Below, in pieces: positions 47,201 to 55,437 of a stretch of DNA of 64,000 bases. The first letter of the stretch is position 1; every line of letters begins with the position of its first letter. A program made the position numbers and the translations under genes. The notes beneath the pieces were generated by a model. It was given only the letters and a program-made list of their open reading frames with translations. It searched no databases and had not been told where the DNA came from. The stretch is from Micromonospora narathiwatensis (lineage in GTDB: Bacteria; Actinomycetota; Actinomycetes; Mycobacteriales; Micromonosporaceae): the NCBI RefSeq assembly GCF_900089605.1, contig NZ_LT594324.1, forward strand, positions 62,001 through 126,000, given 5' to 3'.

Positions 47201-48220
47201 TCACCGGATTCGCGGCGGTGCCGTGCTGCCGCGCGGCGTGAGGTGGGCGGTCTCGTCCTGGAGGCCGGTGACCGGTTCGCCCGCGATCACGGCGAGGAGT
47301 TGCCGGGCGGCGTGTGCCCCGTACGCGGGGATGTCCCGGCCGAGGGCGGTCAGCGGCGGGTGCACCAGCTGGCAGAGCGGTGAGTCGTCCCAGGCCACGA
47401 TGGACAGGTCGCCGGGGACGGCGAGCCCCATCTCCTGGGCGACCGACAGCCCGGCGATCGCCATCACGTCGTTGTCGTAGATCACTGCGGTGGGCCGGTT
47501 GGCGGAGCTGAGCAGCCGGCGGGTGGCCCGGGCGCCCTCCTCCCCGGTGTAGTCCGACCAGACGGTGCTGGCGTCGGCCAGCCCCAGCCGTCGGCACACC
47601 GCGTCGAACGCGTCGTCGCGGATCTCGGTGTGCAGCAGTGCGGGCAGTCCGCCGACCCGGGCGATCCGCCGGTGCCCGAGCGCGACCAGGTATTCCACGG
47701 TTTCCGCCAGGGCCGCCGCGTCGTCGGACCAGACGTTGGTCAGGCGGCCGGTGTGACCGGGCCCGCCGATCACCACGGCCGGTAGTTGCAGCTCCTCCAG
47801 CGCCGGCACCCGCCGGTCGTCGGTCCGCAGATCGCACACGAGGACGCCGTCCACCCGCCGCTCGGCCCACCACCGGCGGTAGACCGCGACCTCCGCCTCC
47901 TGGTCGGCCACCACCTGGAGGGTCAGCGCGTACGAGCGGGCCGACAGTTCGGCCTCGACGCCACTGATCAGCTCCATGAAGAACGGCTCGATGCCCAGCG
48001 TCCGCGCCGGCCGGCACAGGGCCAGGCCGACCGCGTTGGCGGTGGCGCCGGAGAGCGCCCGCGCGGCGCTGCTCGGGCTGAACCCGATCTCGGCGGCGAT
48101 CGCCAGGATGCGTCGGCGGGTCGCCTCGGACACGCCGGGTTGTCCGTTGAGCGCGTACGACACCGCGCCCTTGGAGACCCCGGCCCGCCGGGCGACGTCG
48201 GCGATGGTCGGCCGCTTCAC
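47201..48220 (-). CDS. LacI family regulator, CebR-like
   Basis: 339 aa. The N-terminal HTH VKRPTIADVARRAGVSKGAV and hinge RALSG(A) are typical of LacI. The ligand domain includes SDYTGEEGARATRRLLSSANRPTAVIYDNDVMAIAGL, shown in part: TGEEGARATRRLL. The GTG at 48220 has GGAGGAG about 6 bases upstream; the reading frame upstream is not coding. It is divergent from the sugar ABC operon and very likely controls it through the TGGGA-N4-TCCCA boxes. Confidence 0.93.
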   Translation of the reverse strand: MKRPTIADVARRAGVSKGAVSYALNGQPGVSEATRRRILAIAAEIGFSPSSAARALSGATANAVGLALCRPARTLGIEPFFMELISGVEAELSARSYALTLQVVADQEAEVAVYRRWWAERRVDGVLVCDLRTDDRRVPALEELQLPAVVIGGPGHTGRLTNVWSDDAAALAETVEYLVALGHRRIARVGGLPALLHTEIRDDAFDAVCRRLGLADASTVWSDYTGEEGARATRRLLSSANRPTAVIYDNDVMAIAGLSVAQEMGLAVPGDLSIVAWDDSPLCQLVHPPLTALGRDIPAYGAHAARQLLAVIAGEPVTGLQDETAHLTPRGSTAPPRIR

Positions 48221-48415
48221 CGGCGCGCTCCTCCAGTTGTCCGGCCCCGCGGGGCACTTTTCAGCCGCCGGGGGACCGGCGGCTGCCACGCTACTGCAAC
48301 GGGCCTCGCCCGCGCCTCGGCGCGGCGGCGTGGCCCGGGGACTCCGCACTTGCGCGGTTAAGCGTACGACCACACCCGGCGTCGTCCGCCAGGACCCAGC
48401 TCACGATTTTGCTCT

Positions 48416-48429
48416 GGAGAGCGCTTCAC
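48416..48429. promoter_or_regulatory. Weak CebR-like box
   Basis: GGAGAGCGCTTCAC, 9 of 14 positions match the CebR consensus as I recall it (TGGGAGCGCTCCCA), with an intact AGCGCT core. It lies 196 bases upstream of the LacI gene start. Confidence 0.35.
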
Positions 48430-48435
48430 CACGCA

Positions 48436-48449
48436 TGATCGCGCTCCCA
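48436..48449. promoter_or_regulatory. CebR-like box, half degenerate
   Basis: TGATCGCGCTCCCA: 11 of 14 positions match the consensus, one half-site perfect. It is 20 bp from the box at 48416, two helical turns. Confidence 0.5.
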
Positions 48450-48493
48450 CGACGGCCGTGAGGTTACCGTTCGGCCTCGCTGTTAACCGGCCG

Positions 48494-48522
48494 TTGACAG
48501 TCCAGATGGTCCCCCGTACGGT
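48494..48522 (+). promoter_or_regulatory. Promoter of the sugar ABC operon
   Basis: Consensus -35 TTGACA (48494-48499), 17-base spacer, -10 TACGGT (48517-48522). Predicted transcription start near 48529. The strong operator at 48561 lies downstream of the start, where a bound repressor would block elongation. Confidence 0.75.
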
Positions 48523-48560
48523 GTGCTCACTTATCCGGTTCAGTCAACGTTTCTCGATCT

Positions 48561-48574
48561 TGGGAGCGTTCCCA
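48561..48574. promoter_or_regulatory. Strong CebR-like operator
   Basis: TGGGAGCGTTCCCA, 13 of 14 bases identical to the CebR box TGGGAGCGCTCCCA as I recall it from Streptomyces; arms TGGGA/TCCCA around a CG centre typical of LacI proteins. It is 20 bases before the solute-binding protein ATG. Confidence 0.85.
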
Positions 48575-48593
48575 GTTTGGTGCGGAGGATGAC

Positions 48594-49877
48594 ATGAAAC
48601 GGTCCTGGACGCACTGGGCCCGGGCGGTCACCGTGGGTGCCGTCAGCCTGGTCATGGTCGCGGCATGCAGCGGCAAGAGCACCACCGGCGGCTCGGATTC
48701 GGCCGACGGGCAGATCACTCTGAAGATCAACTTCTGGGGCGACTTCGGCCTCCAGGACCTCAAGGCCAAGTACGAGGCCGAGCACAAGAACGTCAAGATC
48801 CAACTGAACTCGGGCGAGTACAACGCCCAGCACGAGGACCTGCAGAAGAAGCTGGTCGCCGGCTCCGGTGCCGCGGACATCGCCGCGATCGACGAGGGCT
48901 TCATGGTCCAGTTCCGCAGCCAGTCCGACAAGTTCGTCAACCTGCTGGACAAGGGCGCCGGCTCGTACGAGAGCAAGTACCTGCCCTGGAAGTGGAAGCA
49001 GTCGCTGTCGGCCGACGGCAAGACCCAGATCGGTCTCGGCACCGACGTCGGCGGCCTGGCCATGTGCTACCGGACCGACCTGTTCCAGGCCGCCGGCCTG
49101 CCCACCGACCGGGACCAGGTCTCCGCCCTCTGGCCCACCTGGGACAAGTTCATCGAGGTCGGTCAGCAGTACACCGCCAAGACCAAGAAGAAGTTCGTCG
49201 ACTCGGCCACCAACATGTTCAACCCGATCCTCGGCCAGCAGCCGGTCGGCTTCTACAACGAGCAGGACCAGCTCCAGATGGACGGCGGCCCGAAGGTCGC
49301 CTTCGACTACACCGTCAAGGGGATCGAGGCCGGCCTGTCGGCCAATCTCGCCAGCTTCCAGGCCGACTGGGACAAGGGCTTCACCAGTGGCTCCTTCGCC
49401 GTGCTCGCCTGTCCGGCGTGGATGCTCGGTCACATCAAGGACACCGCGCCCGGCACGCAGGGCAAGTGGGACATCGCCGCGGTGCCCGGCGGCGGCGGCA
49501 ACTGGGGTGGCTCCTTCCTGACCATCCCCAAGCAGGGCAAGCACGTCGACGAGGCGTACAAGCTGCTGGAGTGGCTGGTCGCGCCCGAGCAGCAGATCGA
49601 GATCTTCAAGAAGGTCGGCAACCTGCCCTCGCAGCCGGCGCTCTACACCGACCCGGCGATCGCCGACTTCAAGAACCCGTTCTTCAACAACGCGCCGGTC
49701 GGGCAGATCTTCCCGAAGATGGCCCAGGGCCTGACCCCGCAGTACCTCGGCAAGAAGAACGGCCCGACCCGGGTCGCGGTCGAGAACGTCATCAACCGGG
49801 TGCAGAACAAGAGCCTGAAGCCGGACGCCGCCTGGGGCGAGGCGGTGAAGGAGGCCGAGAAGGCCGCCAACTCCTGA
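48594..49877 (+). CDS. Sugar ABC transporter solute-binding lipoprotein (CebE-like)
   Basis: 427 aa. Lipoprotein signal peptide MKRSWTHWARAVTV with lipobox MVAAC, cysteine near residue 25. The mature protein is a Family 1 extracellular sugar-binding protein: ITLKINFWGDFGLQDLKAKYE, TDVGGLAMCYRTDLFQ, and the C-terminal NPFFNNAPVGQIF segment. The adjacent beta-mannosidase suggests a beta-linked gluco- or manno-oligosaccharide ligand. GGAGG lies 5 bases before the ATG. Expression should be high; a hairpin follows the gene. Confidence 0.93.
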   Translation: MKRSWTHWARAVTVGAVSLVMVAACSGKSTTGGSDSADGQITLKINFWGDFGLQDLKAKYEAEHKNVKIQLNSGEYNAQHEDLQKKLVAGSGAADIAAIDEGFMVQFRSQSDKFVNLLDKGAGSYESKYLPWKWKQSLSADGKTQIGLGTDVGGLAMCYRTDLFQAAGLPTDRDQVSALWPTWDKFIEVGQQYTAKTKKKFVDSATNMFNPILGQQPVGFYNEQDQLQMDGGPKVAFDYTVKGIEAGLSANLASFQADWDKGFTSGSFAVLACPAWMLGHIKDTAPGTQGKWDIAAVPGGGGNWGGSFLTIPKQGKHVDEAYKLLEWLVAPEQQIEIFKKVGNLPSQPALYTDPAIADFKNPFFNNAPVGQIFPKMAQGLTPQYLGKKNGPTRVAVENVINRVQNKSLKPDAAWGEAVKEAEKAANS

Positions 49878-49886
49878 CGCAGCACC

Positions 49887-49918
49887 GGTGCCGGAGCGGG
49901 TCCGTCCGCTCCGGCACC
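49887..49918 (+). terminator. Intra-operon hairpin after the binding-protein gene
   Basis: A perfect 13-bp stem GGTGCCGGAGCGG/CCGCTCCGGCACC with a 6-base loop, 10 bases past the stop. Position suggests partial termination or mRNA protection that raises binding protein over permease. Confidence 0.7.
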
Positions 49919-49955
49919 GCCCGTCCCGTCACCACCTCGGCCCTGGAGTGACCCG

Positions 49956-50963
49956 ATGTCCACCACCCGTGCCGCGCCGTCGAGCCGGCGACCCGCGCCG
50001 GAGCGCGGCCGCCCCGGGGCCGACGACCGGCGGATGACCTGGCGCGACCGGCTGTACCGCTTCGACATGCGTTACATGCCGTACCTGATGATCGCGCCGT
50101 TCTTCCTGCTCTTCATCGTCTTCGGGCTTTTCCCGCTGGTCTTCAACGGCGTGGTCGCGCTGCGCAACTACCGGCTCGACGACCCGACCCTGCCGTACTG
50201 GGCCGGCGGCGACAACTTCAGCAGACTCGTCGGCGACGAGGACTTCTGGAACGCCCTCTACAACACCTTCGGCATCTTCCTGCTCTCCTCCGTGCCGCAG
50301 CTGCTGCTCGCGCTGGTGGTCGCCGCGCTGCTCAACCGCAAGCTGCGGGCGCAGACCTGGTGGCGGGTCGGCGTGCTGCTCCCGTACGTCACCCCGATCG
50401 TCGCCTCGACCATGGTGTTCAGCGTCTTCTTCTCCCGCGACTTCGGCATGGCCAACTGGGTGCTCGGCCTGTTCGGCCTCGGTGGCCCGGACGACCCGAT
50501 CGACTGGCGGGCCGACAAGCTGCACGCCTGGATCGCCGTCGCCACGATGGTCAACTGGAAGTGGATCGGCTACAACGCCCTGCTCTACCTGGCCGCGATG
50601 CAGTCCATCCCGCGTGACGTCTACGAGGCGGCCGCGATCGACGGCGCCGGCCCGTGGAAGCAGCTATGGCGGATCACGGTGCCGATGATCCAGCCGGTCG
50701 TGCTGTTCACGGTCATCCTCTCCACCATCGGCGGCCTCCAGCTCTTCACCGAGCCGATGCTGTTCGACCTGAACGCGCAGGCCGCGACCGGCGGGCCGAA
50801 CGGCGAGTGGCAGACCATCGCCCAGCTCGTCTACAAGGTCGGCTGGAAGGACCTCAACCTCGGCTACGCCGCGGCGATGTCCTGGGCCCTCTTCCTGATC
50901 ATCCTGATCGTCGCCGGCATCAACTACCTGGTGACGAACCGACTCTCCGGAGGCCGCCGGTGA
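49956..50963 (+). CDS. Sugar ABC transporter permease (CebF-like)
   Basis: 335 aa, six predicted membrane spans after a basic N-terminal stretch. The EAA loop is VYEAAAIDGAGPWKQLWRITVP, which docks on the ATPase. It imports the ligand of the upstream binding protein. Its stop TGA (50961-50963) overlaps a GTG that opens the 59-nt repeat unit, and a GGAGG lies just before that GTG inside its own last codons. Named by analogy; the operon lacks an ATPase gene. Confidence 0.93.
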   Translation: MSTTRAAPSSRRPAPERGRPGADDRRMTWRDRLYRFDMRYMPYLMIAPFFLLFIVFGLFPLVFNGVVALRNYRLDDPTLPYWAGGDNFSRLVGDEDFWNALYNTFGIFLLSSVPQLLLALVVAALLNRKLRAQTWWRVGVLLPYVTPIVASTMVFSVFFSRDFGMANWVLGLFGLGGPDDPIDWRADKLHAWIAVATMVNWKWIGYNALLYLAAMQSIPRDVYEAAAIDGAGPWKQLWRITVPMIQPVVLFTVILSTIGGLQLFTEPMLFDLNAQAATGGPNGEWQTIAQLVYKVGWKDLNLGYAAAMSWALFLIILIVAGINYLVTNRLSGGRR

Positions 50964-51136
50964 GCGCGAGGAACGCAGCGGAGCGGAGTCCCGCAGTCGC
51001 GAGCGAAAGAAGGTACCGGTGAGCGCGAGGAACGCAGCGGAGCGGAGTCCCGCAGTCGCGAGCGAAAGAAGGTACCGGTGAGCGCGAGGAACGCAGCGGA
51101 GCGGAGTCCCGCAGTCGCGAGCGAAAGAAGGTACCG
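50960..51136 (+). repeat. 59-bp tandem repeat, three copies, each a 20-codon overlapping mini-ORF
   Basis: Three perfect 59-bp units start at 50960, 51019 and 51078; the permease gene starts at 51137 in the same phase. Each unit opens with GTGAGCGCGAG and closes with GAAAGAAGGTACCG, a ribosome-binding site. Because 59 is 20 codons minus one base, each unit's GTG begins a 20-codon reading frame whose TGA overlaps the next GTG (GTGA): 50961, 51020, 51079, 51138. The chain runs from the stop of the first permease to the start of the second. The first 11 bases of each unit copy the first 11 bases of the downstream permease gene. Coding of the mini-peptides is not shown; they may be only a translational relay. 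Confidence 0.9.
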
Positions 51137-52006
51137 GTGAGCGCGAGAATCACACCTCGGCTGATGGCCCGGGCCCCGCAGGACACCCAGGCCGGGGTCT
51201 GGACGTACCTGCTGCTCTCGCTGACCCTGCTGTTCGCCGCGTTCCCGTTGTACTGGATGTTCGTCATCGCGACCAGCAACGACGAGGCGCTGGCCAAGCT
51301 GCCCCCGGCGGTCATCCCCGGCGACCGGTTCCTGACCAACGTCGACGAGGTCTTCTCCCTCCAGGACGTCTACTTCGCCGCCTCGCTGGTCAACAGCGTC
51401 ATCGTCTCGACCGTGGTGGCCGCCTCGGTGCTCTTCTTCTGCTCGCTGGCCGGGTTCGCCTTCGCGAAGCTCCGGTTCAAGGGCAGCAACGCGCTGATGC
51501 TCTTCGTGGTGCTCACCCTGACCGTGCCCAACCAGCTCGGCATCGTGGCGCTGTACATCGTGATGGGCAAGCTCGGCTGGAACGGCACCCTGCTCGCGGT
51601 CATCGCCCCCGGCCTGGTCACCGCGTTCGGCGTGTTCTACATGCGGCAGTTCATCGTCAACAGCGTGCCCGACGAGCTGGTCGAGTCGGCCCGGGTGGAC
51701 GGCGCCACCACCATGCGGGTGTACGCCACCATCGTGCTGCCGGCGATCCGTCCCGCCCTGGCGGTGCTCGGCCTGCTCACCTTCGTGGCCACCTGGAACG
51801 ACTTCCAGTGGCCGTTGATCACACTGAGCGGCACCGACTACCCGACCTCGATGGTGGCGGTGTCCGACCTGGCCAGCGGCAACTACGTGATCTACCGGCG
51901 GGTGCTGGCCGGGGCGTTCATCGCCACCGTCCCGCTGCTGGTGATGCTGTTCATCGGCGGACGTCAGATCGTCCGCGGAATCATGGAAGGCGCGGTGAAG
52001 TCGTGA
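51137..52006 (+). CDS. Sugar ABC transporter permease (CebG-like)
   Basis: 289 aa, six predicted spans. EAA loop: ELVESARVDGATTMRVYATIVLPAI. The GTG at 51137 (VSARITPRL) is the end of the 59-bp repeat series and has AAGAAGG 6 bases upstream. Translation probably depends on reinitiation from the preceding mini-ORFs. Its stop overlaps the beta-mannosidase start (GTGA), so the mannosidase is coupled too. Confidence 0.93.
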   Translation: MSARITPRLMARAPQDTQAGVWTYLLLSLTLLFAAFPLYWMFVIATSNDEALAKLPPAVIPGDRFLTNVDEVFSLQDVYFAASLVNSVIVSTVVAASVLFFCSLAGFAFAKLRFKGSNALMLFVVLTLTVPNQLGIVALYIVMGKLGWNGTLLAVIAPGLVTAFGVFYMRQFIVNSVPDELVESARVDGATTMRVYATIVLPAIRPALAVLGLLTFVATWNDFQWPLITLSGTDYPTSMVAVSDLASGNYVIYRRVLAGAFIATVPLLVMLFIGGRQIVRGIMEGAVKS

Positions 52007-54444
52007 GCCGGCAGGCGTTGCACGAGGGCTGGATGCTGCGCGCCGTACCCGGTCCGCAGGTGCCGCCGGAGGTCGCCGACACGGCGGTGCCGGCCACCGT
52101 GCCCGGCTGCGTGCACACCGATCTGCTGGCCGCAGGCATCATCCCCGACCCGTACCTCGACGACAACGAGACGAGGCTCGGCTGGATCGGGCGTACCGAC
52201 TGGGTCTACGAGACCACCTTCGACCGGCGGCCGGGCGACGCGGACCGGGTGGACCTGGTCTGCGCCGGCCTGGACACGGTCGCCACGGTGATCCTCAACG
52301 GCACCGAGGCCGGCCGCACCGAGAACCAGCACCGTGGGTACCGGTTCGACGTCGGCGCGCTGCTCCGGCCGGGAGAGAACACGCTGACCGTCCGCTTCGA
52401 CTCGCCGTACCGCTACGCGGAGGCGCACCGCGACCGGCTCGGTGACCGGCCCAACTCGTACCCGGAGCCGTTCAACTTCATCCGCAAGACCGCCTGCAAC
52501 TTCGGCTGGGACTGGGGGCCGAACCTGGTGACCGCCGGCATCTGGCAGGAGATCGGGCTGCACGCCTGGTCGACCGGCCGGCTGGCCGGCGTCCGTCCGC
52601 TGGTCACCGTCTCCGGCGACACCGGCCGGGTGGAGCTGCACGTCGAGGTGGAGCGGGCGGCGGACGTACCGTTGGTCGTGCGGGCCGAGGTCGCCGGCGT
52701 CGCCGCCGAGGTCACCGTCCCGGCGGGGCGGCGCACGGCCGTGGCGACGCTCACCGTCCGCGACCCGGAGCGGTGGTGGCCCGTCGGGTACGGCGAGCAG
52801 CCGCGCTACGACCTCGACGTGACCCTCCGCGCCGAGGACGGCCCGGAGCTGGACGCCTGGTCGCGGCGGATCGGTTTCCGTTCGGTACGCCTCGACACCG
52901 CCCCCGACGCGCACGGCACCCCGTTCGCGCTGCACGTCAACGACGTGCCGGTGTTCGTCAAGGGCGTCAACTGGATCCCCGACGACGTCTTCCCCAACCG
53001 GGTCACCCGGGATCGGCTGGCCGAACGCCTCACCCAGGCGGTCGGGGCGAACGTCAACCTGATCCGGATCTGGGGTGGCGGCCGGTACGAGTCGGACGAC
53101 TTCTACGACCTGGCCGACTCCCTCGGCCTGCTGGTGCAGCAGGACTTCCTCTTCGCCTGCGCCGCCTACCCCGAGGAGGAGCCGTTCCGGACCGAGGTCG
53201 AGGCCGAGGCGCGCGAGCAGGTGACCCGGCTGGCCGGCCACCCTTCGCTGGTCCTCTGGACCGGCAACAACGAGAACATCTGGGGCTGGCACGACTGGGA
53301 CTGGCAGCAACCCCTCGCCGGCCGGACCTGGGGGCGCGGCTACTACCTGGAGCTGCTGCCCCGGATCGTCGGCGAGCTGGACCCGACCCGACCGTACTGG
53401 CCGGGCAGCCCGTGGTCGGGCCGGGAGGACGTGCACCCCAACGATCCGGCGCACGGCACCACGCACATCTGGGACGTCTGGAACACCGACGACTACCCGA
53501 AGTACCGGGCGTACCTGCCGCGTTTCGTCGCCGAGTTCGGCTACCAGGCGCCCCCGGCGTACGCGACCCTTCGGCGGTCCATCTCGGACGAGCCCCTCGC
53601 CCCCGACTCGCCCGGGATGGCCCACCACCAGAAGGCGATCGACGGGGATCTGAAGCTCCGGCGCGGGCTGGACGCGCACCTGCCGGTGCCCGCCGACTTC
53701 GACGACTGGCACTACCTCACCCAGCTCAACCAGGCCCGGGCGATCCAGCTCGGCGTCGAGCACTTCCGGTCCCACCGGCCGGTCTGCATGGGCGCCATCG
53801 TCTGGCAGCTCAACGACTGCTGGCCGGTCACCTCCTGGTCGGCGGTGGACGGCGACGGCCGGCGCAAGCCACTCTGGCACGCGCTGCGCCGTGCGTACGC
53901 CGACCGGCTGCTCACCGTGCAGCCCCGCGAGGGCGGGCTGGCCCTGGTGGCGGTCAACGAGACCGCCGAGCCGTGGCGTACGCCCGCCACGGTCACCCGG
54001 TTCACCCTGGCCGGGGAGCCGAGGGCGAAGACCTCGGTGGATCTCGACGTCCCCGCGTACTCGTCGGTGGTGCTGGCGCTGCCCGCGCAGCTCGCGCGGC
54101 CGGACGAGGCCCAGCGGGAACTGCTGGTCGCGGACGCCGGCGAGACCGCGGAGCGGGCGCTGTGGTTCTTCGCCGAGGACCGGGACGTCGAGTGGCCGAC
54201 GGCGGAGCTGGACGCGGTGGTCGAGCCGGCCGGCGACGCCCAGCGACTCCGGGTGACCGCCCGGACGATCCTGCGCGACCTGACCCTCCAACCGGACCGG
54301 CTCGACCCGGCCGCCCAGGTCGACGAGGCCCTGGTCACCCTGCTGCCGGGGGAGTCGGCCACCTTCACCGTCACCGCGGCGACGCCGCTCGACCCGGTCG
54401 CCCTCACCACCCGCCCGGTGCTCCGCTGCGTCAACGACTCATGA
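52003..54444 (+). CDS. GH2 beta-mannosidase
   Basis: 813 aa without signal peptide, so probably cytoplasmic. GH2 architecture: sugar-binding domain, immunoglobulin-like domain (CNFGWDWGPNLVTAGIWQEIG is typical of beta-mannosidases), and a TIM barrel with acid/base Glu in TGNNENIWG and nucleophile Glu in FVAEFGYQAPP. It would split imported beta-mannosides such as mannobiose from the exo end. Start GTG 52003 overlaps the permease stop. The last 14 bases overlap the ECF sigma gene on the other strand. Confidence 0.93.
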   Translation: MSRQALHEGWMLRAVPGPQVPPEVADTAVPATVPGCVHTDLLAAGIIPDPYLDDNETRLGWIGRTDWVYETTFDRRPGDADRVDLVCAGLDTVATVILNGTEAGRTENQHRGYRFDVGALLRPGENTLTVRFDSPYRYAEAHRDRLGDRPNSYPEPFNFIRKTACNFGWDWGPNLVTAGIWQEIGLHAWSTGRLAGVRPLVTVSGDTGRVELHVEVERAADVPLVVRAEVAGVAAEVTVPAGRRTAVATLTVRDPERWWPVGYGEQPRYDLDVTLRAEDGPELDAWSRRIGFRSVRLDTAPDAHGTPFALHVNDVPVFVKGVNWIPDDVFPNRVTRDRLAERLTQAVGANVNLIRIWGGGRYESDDFYDLADSLGLLVQQDFLFACAAYPEEEPFRTEVEAEAREQVTRLAGHPSLVLWTGNNENIWGWHDWDWQQPLAGRTWGRGYYLELLPRIVGELDPTRPYWPGSPWSGREDVHPNDPAHGTTHIWDVWNTDDYPKYRAYLPRFVAEFGYQAPPAYATLRRSISDEPLAPDSPGMAHHQKAIDGDLKLRRGLDAHLPVPADFDDWHYLTQLNQARAIQLGVEHFRSHRPVCMGAIVWQLNDCWPVTSWSAVDGDGRRKPLWHALRRAYADRLLTVQPREGGLALVAVNETAEPWRTPATVTRFTLAGEPRAKTSVDLDVPAYSSVVLALPAQLARPDEAQRELLVADAGETAERALWFFAEDRDVEWPTAELDAVVEPAGDAQRLRVTARTILRDLTLQPDRLDPAAQVDEALVTLLPGESATFTVTAATPLDPVALTTRPVLRCVNDS

Positions 54445-55369
54445 GAGGCGCGGTCGGCTGTTCGTCGTCCAGGGTCGCCGGGAGGCCGAAGGCGGCGAAC
54501 AGGCCGGGCGTCTCGAACACGTCCATCGCGGCGAGGAGGCCCGCCTCGGGGCGCAGCACGATCAGCGCGAAGGAGCGGAACACGGTGTCGCCGGCGCCGC
54601 GGACGTAGGCGGCGACCGCCGGCTGGCGGTTCGCGGCCGTCGGTAGCATCCGCCACCGGCCGGGGGTGTTCATGTCCCGGCGCAACGCTCGGGCGACCGC
54701 GGCCCTGCCGTTCCACTCGCCGACGCCCGGCTCGATGGTCAGCCGGATGTCCTCGTGAAGCAGGTCGACCAGGGCCTGCGGGTCCGCCCGCTCGTGCGCG
54801 GCGATGTACCGCGCCAACAACTCGCGCTGCGCCGGGTCCGGAAGCGCTGCGGGCGACCACTCCAGGCGGCCACCCGGCCACCGTTCGCGCAGCGTGGCCC
54901 GGGCCCGTTGCAGAGCGCTGTTGGCGGCCGGCACGCTCGTGCCGAGCAGCGCGGCCGTCTCGCCCGCAGTCCAGGACAGCACGTCGCGCAGGATGAGCAC
55001 GGCCCGCTGGCGGGGCGGCAGGAGCTGGATCGCGGCGAGGAACGCCAGGGAGATCGTCTCGCGGCCGATGGCCACGGCGTCGGGGCCGGGACGCTCGTCG
55101 AGCAGATGATCCGGGTACGGCTGCAGCGGCGGGGTCGTCCGGCGCAGGGTGTCGAGGCAGGCGTTCGTGGCGATGCGGTACAGCCAGGTTCGGGCGCTGG
55201 CACGTTCCTCGAACGCCTCCCTGGACCGCCATGCCCGCAGGAACACCTCCTGCACGTGGTCCTCGGCCGCGTCCAGCGACCCGAGCAGCCGGTAACAATG
55301 GACCCGCAGCTCGCGGTGGTGCCGACGGGTCAGTTCCGCGAACCTCGTGGCGTCCACAGCAACGTTCAT
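54431..55369 (-). CDS. ECF sigma factor with SnoaL-like C-terminal domain
   Basis: 312 aa. Region 2 (HHRELRVHCYRLLGSLDAAEDHVQEVFLRAW, in part: YRLLGSLDAAEDHVQEVFL) and region 4 (LPPRQRAVLILRDVLSWTAGETAALLGTSVPA) are clear. The remaining 120 residues form a SnoaL-like fold (RYIAAHERADPQALVDLLHEDI; VARALRRDM), as in SigJ/SigG-type ECFs, where it controls activity in place of a membrane anti-sigma. No anti-sigma gene is adjacent. The start is ATG 55369 or an upstream start at 55402; no clear ribosome-binding site. Confidence 0.9.
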   Translation of the reverse strand: MNVAVDATRFAELTRRHHRELRVHCYRLLGSLDAAEDHVQEVFLRAWRSREAFEERASARTWLYRIATNACLDTLRRTTPPLQPYPDHLLDERPGPDAVAIGRETISLAFLAAIQLLPPRQRAVLILRDVLSWTAGETAALLGTSVPAANSALQRARATLRERWPGGRLEWSPAALPDPAQRELLARYIAAHERADPQALVDLLHEDIRLTIEPGVGEWNGRAAVARALRRDMNTPGRWRMLPTAANRQPAVAAYVRGAGDTVFRSFALIVLRPEAGLLAAMDVFETPGLFAAFGLPATLDDEQPTAPLMSR

Positions 55370-55437
55370 ACCGGTACCGACGGAAAAAGACGGCCCGGTC
55401 ACCGGTGATTCTTCCGCCGGGGCGCGTCTACCCGGGT

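Noticed and set aside
47169..47203. TGAACCGGTTCA palindrome as an operator
   Set aside because: It overlaps the end of the LacI gene, away from any start codon; more likely part of a terminator or chance in this composition.
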